A stretch of DNA of 64,000 nt from Hymenolepis diminuta. Taxonomy: Eukaryota; Platyhelminthes; Cestoda; Cyclophyllidea; Hymenolepididae. The notes beneath the pieces are model-generated. The model was not told where the DNA came from and searched no databases. It saw only the letters and a program-made list of their open reading frames with translations. Numbering within the stretch: position 1 is the first letter of the stretch; every line of letters begins with the position of its first letter. Below are positions 40,785-54,100 of this stretch, one piece after another. A program made the position numbers and the translations under genes. The DNA is taken from contig CAADRB010000007.1 in the NCBI GenBank assembly GCA_900708905.1, positions 3,518,550-3,582,549 of the forward strand. Direction: 5' to 3'.

Positions 40785-40940
40785 TCTCAGCGCTCTCTTG
40801 CGTATTTGATATTTTAGAGCAAGTGAATAGGGATTTGATTCCCTCTAGCTACCGGAACTCTTTAATACCCTATTTAAACCGTCAGAATAAAATAAATGGT
40901 AAGTCGATTGTTTACATATGGTAGTGCAAAAACAATTTTT
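40785..40940 (+). repeat. Dispersed repeat family C, copy 2
   Basis: CTTGCGTATTTGATATTTTAGAGCA, then CTCTTTAATACCCTATTTAAACCGTCAGAATAAA, then GGTAAGTCGATTGTTTACAT. The last part also matches 39045-39075, where GATAAGTGGATTGTTTACAT occurs. Confidence 0.45.
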
Positions 40941-41334
40941 AAAAGTTTTAATCTTAGACAAGTATTTGGATAAGGAGATAAGCAACCATGTTAATTAATG
41001 TAATGAAATGGGTGAGGGAAAGAAGAAGCGGGTAATAAAGTTAGAGTATTAAGAGCCCTACCCTGTTTAACTTAGAGAGGCGTTAACTTTTTATGTTCTC
41101 TTATGAAGTAACGTTTACTCTATAATGTTAAAATGAATTAACTCCTAGATATCTGAATAAATTCGAGTCCAAAATATTCAGAGATTGCTGATCGGTTGAT
41201 ATGGTTTTTGAATGATAATGCCACACCAATTTATTTGCAGCTTTCACAGCTGGGAACAAGTAGATGTAACCAACAACAGTTTTTGAAGTCTGATTCAATT
41301 TTCTAAATTAGTTAATATGTATTCACAGTTTTGC

Positions 41335-41700
41335 ATCGGTTAATGTGCTCTGTAAATTCAGAGGTCACGGAGTTCGATATCCATTGCTGCACACTTACTG
41401 AGTGGAACGGCTAACCGGACTGGTTAAGTCTAATCAAAAACGGAGTAAAGGAAATCGAGTTTCTCATTAATTGAGCTCAACAATGCTAATCCCTTGCCGA
41501 AAATGAGTTTTGAATAACATTATACTAAATGGCGTGGCAGTGGTCAACCTGAACACCTTCACAGTCGGAGATCACGTGATTGATATTCATTGGTATACAC
41601 CCAGTGGTTTGAGTGGCTTACTACACTGGTTAATTCTGGTCAACAAGAGAGACGGTGAATGCGAGTTTACTATATGAGTGGCCTCAGGATTTTATTTAGG
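41335..41700 (+). repeat. Two tandem-lying copies of a tRNA-like SINE family
   Basis: Copies at about 41335-41470 and 41535-41700. Each has an A-box-like GCATCGGTTAATG or GGCAGTGGTCAACC segment, then, about 35-40 nt on, a B-box-like segment (GGAGTTCGATATCC at 41369-41382; GTGATTGATATTC in the second), then a shared tail of the form GAGTGG..GGCT-A-C--ACTGGTTAA-TCT-GTC. Spacing and boxes fit a tRNA-derived RNA polymerase III head. Strongly diverged, so old. Confidence 0.55.
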
Positions 41701-44700
41701 TCAAGTACTGCTGATACTTGTCACAATGAGTTTGTGATTATTTTTACTCATTAATGAAGTTGGAAGTTATAGTGCCTTTCCGATACTCCTATACTGTTAG
41801 CAACGCTTATAACATTAACTTAGCTCCACCAAATCATGAGAACTTTCACCTTCTTAAATACATCCGTTTGTTCTTTTTCTGCCGAATTATTGAATTGTCT
41901 AAAGATAATATTAGCTGAGCTTGTTTATTCCATTAGCGCTTTTAATGGCCTCTAAGTGATTTCGTTATTATATCATCAAATAAGAGTGATATTTGATTTT
42001 CAAAGGTAAAATAAATAATGATATCAATGTGACCCCAATTTGACTAGGTCAAAATGAGATCATATGAATTGTCATTGTGATTAGGCAAAATTATTAAATT
42101 TACAAGTCTGATGTCTTAACTCTCTTTAAGATTTTCGTACAAGTGGCTTTTTCATAGTATTAAGTCATTGATGCTATGTTTGGCTGCCGATACTCAGTCA
42201 ATGATCTTGTTATTCTGCAAGAGAGAAGATAGAGAACTAGGCTCTGTCTTGTTTTTTCCTATCACCTATCCTAATTGAGTTATTACGCAAATTCATGTTC
42301 CCTTTAAGTAAGTGAAGTAATTTTGATAAAGGAGATTGTTTAACTACCATTCCTATAAAATGATAGTAAAATGGAAATATCGAAATATTAGAACAGAAGC
42401 AGTGTAGATAATATGACGAATAAAAGCATTTCAAAAGCCGTAATATCTAATGAATAGTTTAATCTCAATAGGGCCTGCAGATAACGTTCATGAACACAAA
42501 ATCATCTTACCAATACAGATTGGTTGATAACACTCTTCCATTCAATTCTCACAACACCAGTAAAGTTTTTCTGGCAGTGAGTTGTTTAATATTAAATTTC
42601 CCTCTACTTACCATCGCTATTGATGAAGTATTACTTTTACTCGTATTAAAACATAAAACAGAATGCATTTTCGGGCTCTTAGGACTAAGTGCATGAATCA
42701 AAACGGGTCGATGTAAACTAAAATTAAATGGTCATATTCCGACACCTGTCCTTTAATTCGCTGAATCTCAGTCACAAGTTTTATGATGGCGAGTCGTTTG
42801 ATATTGGACTTACTTTAATTTACCATAGCTAACAACTAAGCATCGCTTTTCTTTATTTTAAAACAGAAAATAGAATGTATTCTCAGTCTCCTGGAACCTG
42901 GCAGATAAATAGTTACATCAAGTGGCAGAAACCAAATACTTCCCTCATGGAATCAACTTACATTCCCAGTGGCATGTTATATGCACACATTAATTATTTT
43001 AATTCAGTCTACGGTTTTCTTTGATGATATATTTTTTACTGTAATGTATTGAAAATAGAACACAGAAGATTTTGGAGAGAATACATCTTAGTATTCTTAT
43101 CTTAGTAAATTAAGTTAAAAACATTGGGTAAATGCAAAATAGAGGAATTAGTTTTTCGTCGTCCCGACTCTGACTATCAGGAGGTTGCTTCCCTTGACTT
43201 TGATTTGATGAAACCAGAGAGAGATTTGAGGCCTTAACGGAAACCAGGTTTATCTGTCGGATGAGCAGTGTAACAAAGCAAAGTATGACAAATTTACAGG
43301 ATAAAAATGGGTCGACCAAATAATTTCATGCCTTTGTAACTTTTCATCTTCTTTGCGACTTATAAGATATTAAGGTAGTATATAATTAATTTTAATGATA
43401 ACATAAATTATGATATTCGAACAAATAGGGCCACATCTGTAATTGTAGTGAAATAGTTTAAGGAAAGGGAGGTGAGATTTTGTCCATGAGATTCGAGATT
43501 TGTACTTCCTCACTACTCAACCCAAAGGAACAGTTGCTATTGCTAAAGAAGAGTCTCATTTTGAATCTCCTGTTAACGTTGAGGATAACATTCTGATAAA
43601 TGGTATTTTAAACACCTTTTATATAAAATTGCACAGTCGAAATCTTCGTTTTTTTAGTGGCACGTTAGAAACCGTGATCTCCTTGATAGTGCAAACGCAT
43701 TCTTTTCAGCGAATATTTGCAGACAGTTGACTGCTTCTCTAGTCACTGTCCTTACTCGAATTCCGTTGAGACCGACATCTGAGTTGTTGGCAGTTTTAGC
43801 CATGAAAAATCAGTTAAATCGAAGGCTTTCTGGCGTGTGGACTTCAAAGATAATATAACTGTGAAGTCGTTTTCATTATCATTTATTTGGAAGAATTCAA
43901 TGACCTAACGTCCCACAATTCATGACTCTGCGAGAGCTGAATCATAAGAATCAGCATAAGAACATTTATGAGAGCGTTAAGTCCGATGTTATCATACATT
44001 TATTTATCTCGACATTCTCATGGGAGTTATCTGTTACCAAGTTTGATAGGACTCTTCTCCTAATGATCCGTTCAAAAGTATCTCAGCAGTCCGGAGATAT
44101 GGGCCCGTACTGCTGAATCTCTCACAGCCTCACAGAACCAAGTCCCCAGCTGTAGGAACATGAACAGGTGCTGCTCCGTACTGAGCTGTTAGCATATTTG
44201 TGATAGGTATTCATCTAGAAGATGGATTATTTACAAGTCGTTTATTAGGGAAAATATTCTGATATCGATTATTATTGTTCATTTCTGACTTTATGTACTT
44301 AACTACCCTTTATGTGGAGTCGTTTCCTAAATTCAAAGAAAACTTTTTTACCGTTTACTTTTATCATTATTATTTCCCTATAGCCTTCTTATGCCCTCTA
44401 TATTATTATGCGTCTTTCTTCTATTTAATTTTCGATTTTTTTTGTGCATCTCCATGGCTACGTCTTTGTGTTAATGTGACCTCTCGATCGATTCTCAATG
44501 TACACCCACGCGAACAAATGCATCGTTCGTATCGATTTTCTCCATTCATTCGGGCCTGGTTATGGTTAAGTAAATGCAGGTTTTCCGTGTTCGCATCAGC
44601 TTTCTACAGGCTGAGACTTGAATGATAACTCTCTATGCATTTCCAGAATTGCTTTTTATTCTCCTTCTCTATGACAATACTTCGGTTTTCGCCCAAGAAG

Positions 44701-45778
44701 CTGTAGTGACGTCTTCTATGTCTCTATGACACATAACCCCTATCTGCTATGTCTAAACGCGTTCACCGATTTCCACCTTTTCTATAACGGATGAGTTTAA
44801 CATTTGCGCTTATGTTCTCGCCCGTCCTTACCCAAGTGACTCAAAAAGCTATCTTTGTTTTCCACCCAATAACAACTCACGCGTGTCAGTTACCGGCTCC
44901 TGCGCCGCCTGCTCATCTTCTCTCTCCCTCCCCTCTCTATCTCTCTCTCCCTCACATTCGCTTCAACCCCCATTGTGATTTTCTTGAATACATTTTGGTC
45001 TAATCAACTCTTGGTGTTTTGCTCCACGACTGTTGTTAGCTCTTACTCAAACAGCTACGAACTGATGATTGTTATTGCTGTTGCAGTTTGTTAGCTGCAA
45101 ACCATTAGTTGTTACCTTAACTCCAACAGACTCTTTCTTTATTCCTATTTTATTGACTCCTCCTCTGATTCGTTAGAAATTCTTTCCTATTCGAATTGCT
45201 CAAGATATCTTATGAGGAAGATATAGAATTTGAAGCCTTTCCGGTTGATATCTTTTTAGCTGGATCAAATTAAACACTCAGAAAGCAAATGCCAGAATAG
45301 GCTTCAAGCATTCTTTTGCAATATCAAACACAGAAATTCACACTTAACATAATATGCAGTTGTAATCTTTATTCTTCGTTGGGTCTGTGCTGCCGGAAAA
45401 AATATAGGTTTTCAAATTAATATCTGACCTTTCACTTTTCTAAAAGCTGTTACTGAACCTTTTCTATTATTGTCCCTGATCTTTGCTAAATTTATGAAAT
45501 TGAAATCCCAATTTTCTATGTGTTCAGGAGTAAATCCCGCAAATGACACGGTTTAAAAACGCAGACATGTTATGAAAATTATTCTTTTACAATGTTCTGG
45601 TCTGTTAAAAATTGTAAGATATAGATAAAATATGGATCATATTTATCACAGGAGGAGAGTAAAAATACTCCACCGTAGCCACCAAAAACCATAACAGAAT
45701 TTACACAAGCAACGGCTGATGCGTCAAATCGAGATTATGTCAAGGGAGGTACTTTGGAGACTAGGCTGTTGTGAGAAT

Positions 45779-46168
45779 TTACTTTCTGAACCTTTGCCAT
45801 CGACTTTTTATCAGCATACTTCCGATCATGTAAATATCACCTACAAAATTTAAATCAAAGTGTAGTTGAAAAGAAAAGTAGTCAAGAAAAGAAATGGCCT
45901 TCTTCCTATTGAAGAATTTTATAATGTAAGAGAGTTGTTGATGAGTTACATTAACACTAACATGATGACCTTCGACATACCATGTCAGTAATGAAGGATG
46001 ACTAAACGATTTCGAAGATTTTCTCATTCCTTTCATACCCAAATTAACCTTCAAAATAGTAATAACAGCACATGATTTGTACCAAGTAGCTCTAACTGTC
46101 GCCAAGACTCCATATTCTGATCCATCGTCAAGAGCATAGATCAGCAGTCTTTCCCTGAGGCTGCAAGA
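45779..46168 (-). other. Isolated candidate coding exon, minus strand
   Basis: A strong acceptor (pyrimidine-rich TTTATCTTTTGTCTTGCAG, ending at about 46169) opens into a frame reading LRERLLIYALDDGSEYGVLA and staying open for about 130 codons. No partner exon, start or domain was found. It may be a relic or chance. Confidence 0.2.
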
Positions 46169-47829
46169 CAAAAGATAAAGTATAGGCAAAGTTCTGCAAG
46201 GCTAAGGTTTGCGTTCACTTATGACACATGACCCTGAATATGCCACGGTTTAACCCAAGCAAGTGGACTAGAATCTACTATTATTCTTGAGTATTCAAAC
46301 TTCAGCTATTTGTGCCACGACTTTTATTTTCGTATCACTGATGATCTTGTTTTTCCTTTTCATACAGGGACTATTGAATAAATGTATTCAAAAATTCCTT
46401 ATTTTCTTTAGATTAGTACGTACTATTTCAAGAAAAAGACTCCTTTTTTAACCAATGGTCAAGTGTTATAATGAGTTGAGGGCTAGTACTTAATAAGTAC
46501 GCACTCAAAATTGCTCTAACGGCATATATTTGAATAGAATTTGAATTGTTCATTCTTTCACTGGATTACGTTTATCCAATACACTCACTTCCTTTCATTA
46601 AATTAACAGTAAAATCGAGAATAAAAAGTTAAGAAGAAGGTCACTCTTTGTAAATAAAGAGCTGAAATGTTTCTATGTTATAATAAATTAAACCTATAGT
46701 TATATGGTTCGTTTAGCATTATGTAAACAGGTCTTTAATTTGCCAGAAAGGTAAATAGTGCAAAGATGGCGATAGATCTCATTTATTGTCCTGGATCAGT
46801 TTATTATAAGCCATGAATCATACTTGTGTGCTCTAATAAGTTTAAATTAGTAAGAGACTATGTTCAAGTAGACTATTTACCGAATTGTAATGAGAAATAT
46901 CCCATTCCAAGAGGGATACATTTTCTAGCTCTTTGAGAACTAATTTCTCCTAAATGCATTTCAGCTTTCTTCGATCTTATGTTGACGGTGAATATCTTAA
47001 AACTTGATCTTTCTACACTCATATCACAAAAGAAATATTATGGCTTGATTACGGTGAATGATCTACTCATGTGTTTCACCCGGAATTATGTCGGACTAGT
47101 TGGGCCAGCGAAGGCAGGAAATAGTTTGCAGAAAGAGTACGAAAATCTAGTTTGCGGATGCAGTGATTTAAAGTCTAATTTATTACAAACTTAATCACAC
47201 GTTGTCCCAATCTCGTCCATATATGGTAATATCGATTTCATACTATACCCCATCGGGTTAATACGAAGTCACATCCAATATATGAAATTCCACCATGTCA
47301 TTACGTCATTCTATCATTTACTCTTTTATTTTCATTTATTTGCTATTAGTTAGATTAAGGACGGAGTCGCCTTATTGATCACAATGACTTCATTCCATTG
47401 TTTGTATAAATAACCGCATGTCTATGAATGCCGTTCTTCATTCCTGGAATTATATTCCATTGTTTTGGACACTGTGTTCATTCTAATTATATTGCAAGTG
47501 AGGTCTTAGCAGGTACAAATTAATATACTACATTTTAGCATCAGGGCCAGTCCCACCCCTAAGATATATTTCAAATTACAATGGGGATTGAGATTTTTAC
47601 TTCTCCACTTCTCAGCTTGGTAGAATATGTGCTTTCTAATTTTTCAAAAGATCCTTTATAGAGATCAATCTACAAATTTACTGGTCTAATCTGACGTCAG
47701 CGATGCGACTTTTTGCCGTTCTGTCCTCTGTACAAATGTCTATACATATTGAATGACACTAGATCCCTAACCTACCTCAACATTTACTTTCTGCTTCCCT
47801 TAAAGGTTAAACGAAAGCAACTTTCACAT

Positions 47830-48120
47830 AAATAAACCCTCATTGTTTATTCTAAAAGTCAAACCAGCTCAGTCCAACCGATAAGAAACACCATAAACCA
47901 TTAAAAATATTTTTTTTAGAAGATAAACATACAATTGTGCACATATAAGGGTGGGATAAAGTTGCACAAAATGAAGAGAGGTTAAATTGGATAGGGAGGG
48001 GGAGGGGAGGGGGGGAAACGCTTATTTGTCTAATCAAAACCATCAATCAGCATGTCCATGATCAATTAATTAAGTCGAGAAGAGGATCATGCTATTTACA
48101 TAATTTCAGTAGCATACTTT
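47830..48120 (-). other. Probable 3' UTR of the zinc-finger gene, with poly(A) signal
   Basis: This lies directly after the stop codon. A minus-strand AATAAA (plus TTTATT at 47846-47851) is about 270 nt downstream. It includes a G-run block at 47994-48015, so the mRNA would carry a C-rich stretch. Confidence 0.5.
47994..48015 (+). other. G-quadruplex-type G-run block
   Basis: Four G-runs (3, 5, 4 and 7 bases) are separated by single A residues. This fits the canonical G4 pattern on the plus strand, within the zinc-finger gene's probable 3' UTR (C-rich in its mRNA). Folding is inferred only. Confidence 0.6.
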
Positions 48121-51100
48121 TTAATGGTGCGAAGAACGGTGATGATGTTTGTGTTCACCACCATTATTGATCGGTCTCAATCCGATTACGTCAGAAAGAT
48201 GACCTCCACAAGCTCTAGCGCAAGCGTCAGATGCAGCCCCAGCTGCTCCTCCAACGTTAAAAGCACCCGGAAGGTCGGGGCCAACGGCTACAGTCTGGGT
48301 CGGCTTGTTGGACTTGTTCTTCAGAGCTGCATTCTTGGCTGCCCTCTCCTCTGGTGTCAGACTTGCATCACCGAACATCACACTCACGCGTCCGCGGGCT
48401 TTCAGTTGAAGATACTACAAAACAAGAGGTAAAATAGATGTTAATTACAAACCTTATGCCAACTAACCGCTCCAAAACCTAATCTTATCAACTTAGAAGC
48501 TCTAGATAAACACTATCTGAAATTTACTTTCAGGATACACAAATAGCTTTCAAAATAAGCTCAAACCGACCTTAACTATCTCAGGTAGTGTTTCCCAATA
48601 AATAAGCATCTCCTTATTCAAATTCTACCTTTGAAACAAACTTTAGACGATCATTTTTTTAGCAAATAACTTAATAATAAACAAAGGTCTTAAAAATTTT
48701 TCAGTAAATAAAAATCATGTATTTGAAAAATCTTATACTGTAGATACTCTTAATAGTTGGAAAAACGACATTAATGGGAATTGCTTCTTGGGAACATATC
48801 AAATCAGGTTCTATAGGAACAGAAATCTCAAGCATATTAGGATTTGTTATTTTATATTTATACTAAAGTGTATTCCAGCACACATCTTGGGGAAGTGAGT
48901 AGAGCCATGGAGCCTCTGTTAACCAGACTTAACCAATGCAGTTAGCCATTCCGCCCACTAGCCTGCATAAATAGATAGCGTAACATTAACTTCGTAGACG
49001 AGCACGTTAACCGCAACAAAAACAACTCCCTCAGGATTTGTATACCACTAAGCATAGCACTAAGGTACTGACAGGTTGGACATTGTGAATAGGACACAAA
49101 TCAAGGCTTACGTTTCCATCCTCATCCCGATGTTTCTCGTGAAATTTGAGATGGACGTTGAGATTCGATTTCTTATTGAAACGACGACCACAAATGTGAC
49201 ATTCGAAAGGCAGTTGACCCAAGTGAATACGAAGGTGCTCATTGTAGTAGACGGATTTGGTAAACTGTTTGTCGCAGTACATACATTTGAAACGGGCATC
49301 TTTGTGGGTCAACATGTGCATTCCAATTTGGGTTACAATCTAAAATAGAGAAAATATTCAAATTATCATTCACTGATTTTCATCGACCACAAATAAATAA
49401 AAATTAGTTTAGCTCTCTTAAGCTGAAAAAGGAGATGTTTGCAACACTTATTCCGGACATAAGAACACCATTCTGGAGTCTTTCTGATAAAAACCCCATT
49501 TTCCCCACCAAGCTAGTTTTATTAAGTAAAAATCATAACGTCATTCATTACATATGCACCGATGAGTATTTAACCTGTCACCTCCGACTTTGTAGACGCA
49601 ACTAGTGCATACTAAATTGGGATGCTTACTGAGAAATCCCCTTTATTCAAAATTATTCAAAACCTGTTCTTGTTATTCAACAATGATATAAGAACGTATG
49701 ATAAAGAGAATGCTATATTTTAAATCGACCTATCTCTTCAAAATAGCTCATGTTGAAAGCTGTTCAACTCTATTGATAATCGCTAAAGCTTAAATGAGAA
49801 AATTAGCAGCATAAATGAAAGAACCGAACAGACATACCTTTCCACAAATCTGGCACTCAAACTTCTCAGGACCCAACTGCATATGTTCAACACGGACGTG
49901 CCGACGCATAGCAGTCTTACTCTTGAAGGAGACTGAACACTCAGTACATTGGAAGATCTTGTCTCTAAAATGCTTCTGTCTATGTTGAGAGTAGCAACGC
50001 AGATTGGCACACTGTTTCTGACAAATCTCGCACTTGATCGGTCCACTGTGCGTCTCTTTCATATGGCGACGCAAATAAGTTTCAATCCGGAAACGCTGCT
50101 GGCACACAGGACATTGGTGAAGTAGTTCCAAATTATGCATTCGAGCAATGTGGTATTTGAGAGCAGATCTCTTGGGATAGGTGATACCACACTGTTCACA
50201 AGTGGCTGGACCATCATCCAGCTCCTCCGTGTCGTGACGCATTTGAATGTGATGATTGAGAGCTTGCTTTGACCGGAATTCCCGACTGCATTCAGGGCAT
50301 GGATGCAGTACACCTTCAACATGCTTCTCCACATGTTGTCTATGAGCTCTACGATCAGAGAAACGCTCTCTACAGTGAGGACATTCATACATATTGGGAG
50401 TTGGGTTGTCATGTACTACTTGAGCATGGTCCAACATTCCTTTATGAAAAGCATAGAAGGGTGTAATCCGGCATTCATCGCATCGATAGACAGTTTGTGG
50501 GCCAGCATTGTTATACTCTGACAATGGGGCATGCTGCATTTGAAGATGGTTAGAAAGTTCCTCAAGAGTGTTGAATATCTCCGCACAGAAACGACACACA
50601 AGACTGACATCGGACTCAATATCATGAGCAGATTGCAAGTGATCAACATACTGCTTGCCCGAGCAGGGACAGACAAATTGACAGAACTTGCACTTGAGTC
50701 TTGTGTTGACCCCTTCATCCTCACCACTTCTAGTTCTTGGGGCTCGAACTTGAACAGGGCCCATTTGACCGGTGGTAGGGTCGACTTTGAAGATAACTCC
50801 ATGTTCTGTCCATTGATGAAAGTAGAAGTTATGGGTTGTGCCGTAGAAATTGTGACAAGCATCACAACCAGTCACCACGTTTGATGTCTGACCTTCATGT
50901 TCAATGTGCTCCTTGTAATGATAGGAAAGTTCTTCAATAGTATGTAACTGTGTCTGACACAGGACACAGGTGAGATGGGCATCAGTAAAGTGTTGCTTAA
51001 TCTCATCCATAGCTTGACCACAAACACCACAGACAGATTTAGGCGTACCATCAGCGGAAACAAGATCCGATTCAGCTTGTTCAAGAGGACTACGAGTGCT

Positions 51101-54100
51101 GAAGGAGATGCCATCACAAATTTCCATGTGTTGAGCAATGACATCAGCAGTAGGGAAGAAGTCAAGACAACTCTCACATTGAGGTGACTCCATACGATAA
51201 GTGAGAAGTGAACTTCGTGCAAAGACGTTTGTAAGGCCCGGGAAGAATTTGATATCCTCTTCTCCAACCGCCGTTTCATTCGCACCATCTTCATCTTCAA
51301 GTCTCACTGAAGTATCATCGTGCTCTTGCATGTGGTTAAGGAGTGCTCTACGATCATTGAAACAGCGTCCATGAATAGGACATCGGAATTTGGTCAAACC
51401 AATGTGTCTCAACTCGTGCTCAAGCAGACCAGAAACAGAATGGAGCTCCTTTGAGCAGACAGAGCATACTCCCCAGTGTTCCGGCATTGGAATGGGTGGG
51501 GGCGGTGGATCATTTGGATTTGCTTCTGCAGAAGCCGCAGCAACAGATTCCGCTGCTTCTCTATGTTGTCTGGCGAGCATTTTGGGTGTATGTTTAACAG
51601 CCATGCGGAAAACTACATCGTAAAGTGAGAATGAAACGGGGCTTGTGTAGATGTGATCTACCAACTCATCACAGAAGCTCACTACCTGATCAACAAGGGT
51701 CTGTTGACCGAAATGCGGGAGATATACAGCCGGGAAGACAGAGGAAGTTGAGCTTTCTTCGTTGAAAATCTTAAGGAAAGCAGAACAAGCACGACTATCC
51801 CCGGTTATTGCTTGTGGAGCTAAAGCTGCGTGATCAGGATGACCAGTTGCATTACCATAACCAGCGGGAATTAGTTCAACAATTCTCTGAAGAACACGAT
51901 TCTCATCCACTTGGAGAGCATATAAAAGGCCATTGATAACGACCAGACGGCACTCAGTAATATCCGGAGAGAATTTCTGCTCCATTTCAGCCAGAGCATC
52001 AGCTGTAACTGATGAAAATTCCGCATTAAGAGAGGAAGTATCAAGAGGTCTAACAGCGCATTCATCGGAATCGAGTATCCAGGAGAGACGAATAGGCACT
52101 TCAAAGACAATAGCCAAAGGAACACGTCTTTGACTGTCAACAAGAATGAACTTCGAGCACCGATAGATGCTAGGTGTCTCTGCATCGGTATTAATGTTAG
52201 TCAAAACAGCATTCACTATTGCTGTTCCACTAGAAGCAACCACTTCTCTCAGGGCAATCGATCGAAGATTGTCAAAAACAAGATCTGGAAGGACAGCTAC
52301 CGCTTTCCGTTCAATTAATGCTTCAGGATCAGCAGTGAACATTCCGTCCATAAGTGCTGGAGCATCTGAAGTGATACCAAAACGAGAAAAGAAGAAATTC
52401 TCTTCACTCACAAGTGAGAAGACCTTGAATTGACTAGCGCCCTGTGGGGTAGGGGTAGGCATAGGTGGACTGGCACTAGGCTCATAGCATACCAAAATGA
52501 GAGCATCCTTTCTACTGTTTGGTTTCATGAGGAAACAATCCATAAGATGGATACGACCAATTTGAGGAGATGTGCGAATATTACTTGGCTCTTCTTCATC
52601 ATCTGCAGCTCTCATGGCGGCAACTTCTTCAAGTACTTGTTCAAGTGCCACATAGGAGTCTAGATCAATCGGAAGGTTCTCATTTACAGCAGATGTGCGG
52701 TCAGCATCAGAAAGTTGAAGGGGACCTCTTTGCAAATTCTCGAACTTGAGAGTTTTGCGCTTTCGAGAGAGGGGAACTTTTTTGAGATCCCATGTGTCTG
52801 TCAGGGCAATGCCTAGGAGTTTACTCTCACTATTTACAGCTGCAAGAATTCGATGAAGACAAGGTGGTTCAATAGCTTCTAAATTGACAGACTCGTCTCC
52901 TTCAGCAGTTGTATTACCTCTCTCAGCATAGCTGATGATTTTCTCATAAGGCAAAGCAACCATATCATTCAGCTGATCCCAGAAATCGTTTGAGATAATA
53001 ATCTGATGTACATCAGTCATAAAACGACCCATATGACCAGCTGAGTTGATAGCAGTCTGTTGAACAAGTGAGACTTCCAGGTCAGTAAAAGGAGAACCGG
53101 TTTGAACGAGAACATTCAAGCTGCCTTCGAGGATATACGCAGGTTCAATTGTCATTCCTGAATCAAGGCTTTCCGATAGACCACTGAGCTTATCTGAGAA
53201 CACAGATATATTGGAAAGAGGCACTGGTTCTTGGTGAACAATGGGCGCGAACCAGAGGATACGATTAGCCAATGTGTCGTACTGTTTAGACATGAAGGCA
53301 TGCAAGAGTTCAACAACCTTATCTGGATCATTAACACGACCCATAAGGCTTTGTAGACTTGCGGAAGGTCCAAAGAACACTCCCATATGTTGATTGCTGG
53401 GTCTACACATCTCCACAAACATTGAATCCATGCAGCTGTTGAGATAAGGACACTTCAGGAAATTCGTATAAGCATCCAAATCAGACCGAGAGTTAAGGGA
53501 GGTTGCCAAAGCGCCATAGATATTTGATCCCCAAATTGCACTCGACTGAGCACCAGATCTAGTTGGTCTTGACCGAGTTCCACCAGATTTTCGATTCTGC
53601 TTAGGACCCGTAGACTGTCTTATTTTACGGAATCTCCTATCTGACGCAATACTCTGGGCATCAAAATCGTAGATATCTTTATCTCCACCGGGGCCAGCAT
53701 TACTTGGTCCTGCAACAGGATTCACACCCGACATATCGGAAAACAGACCACCCATTGCTGATTCGTCTAATCGGCTAGAGTCCTGCATAGCTGATACTTC
53801 ATTCAGGAGATGCAGCCTACTTTCCTGCATTCCATCGTCATCATCTTCATAATCTGAGAGGTCCCGATCGTCATCTTCCAAGTCGTCCATATCCTGATTA
53901 GTGGAAGAAGTTCCAGTTGTTCTAGGGTTTGATCTACGACCCCGACCACGTCTGCGGGAAGTACTTCTTGATGTCTCCTCTTGAATGTCGTCAAATTCCT
54001 CATCATCAAAGTGATCCACAGCTCCGTCGGGAACATAATCGCTTCCCTCATCATTAACATCATCGTCATCTTCGCTAGAAGGCTCCTCTTGAGCTCCATC

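Larger units (their letters stand above)
35098..47829. other. Long noncoding stretch with degenerate repeats
   Basis: Contains the SINE pair and family C repeats at 39-41.7 kb, a moderately GC-rich block at about 37.0-38.3 kb with no intact frame, a CT-rich block at 44.9-45.0 kb, and one isolated exon candidate at 45.8-46.2 kb. No gene chain could be built. Confidence 0.45.

Noticed and set aside
41335..41700. Functional tRNA genes
   Set aside because: Only A- and B-box-like blocks remain; no complete cloverleaf can be formed, and copies are diverged and dispersed, as expected of SINEs.
44275..44625. 116-codon open frame, Phe/Tyr-rich
   Set aside because: Composition follows the T-rich strand; no homologous family, splice partner or regulatory context.
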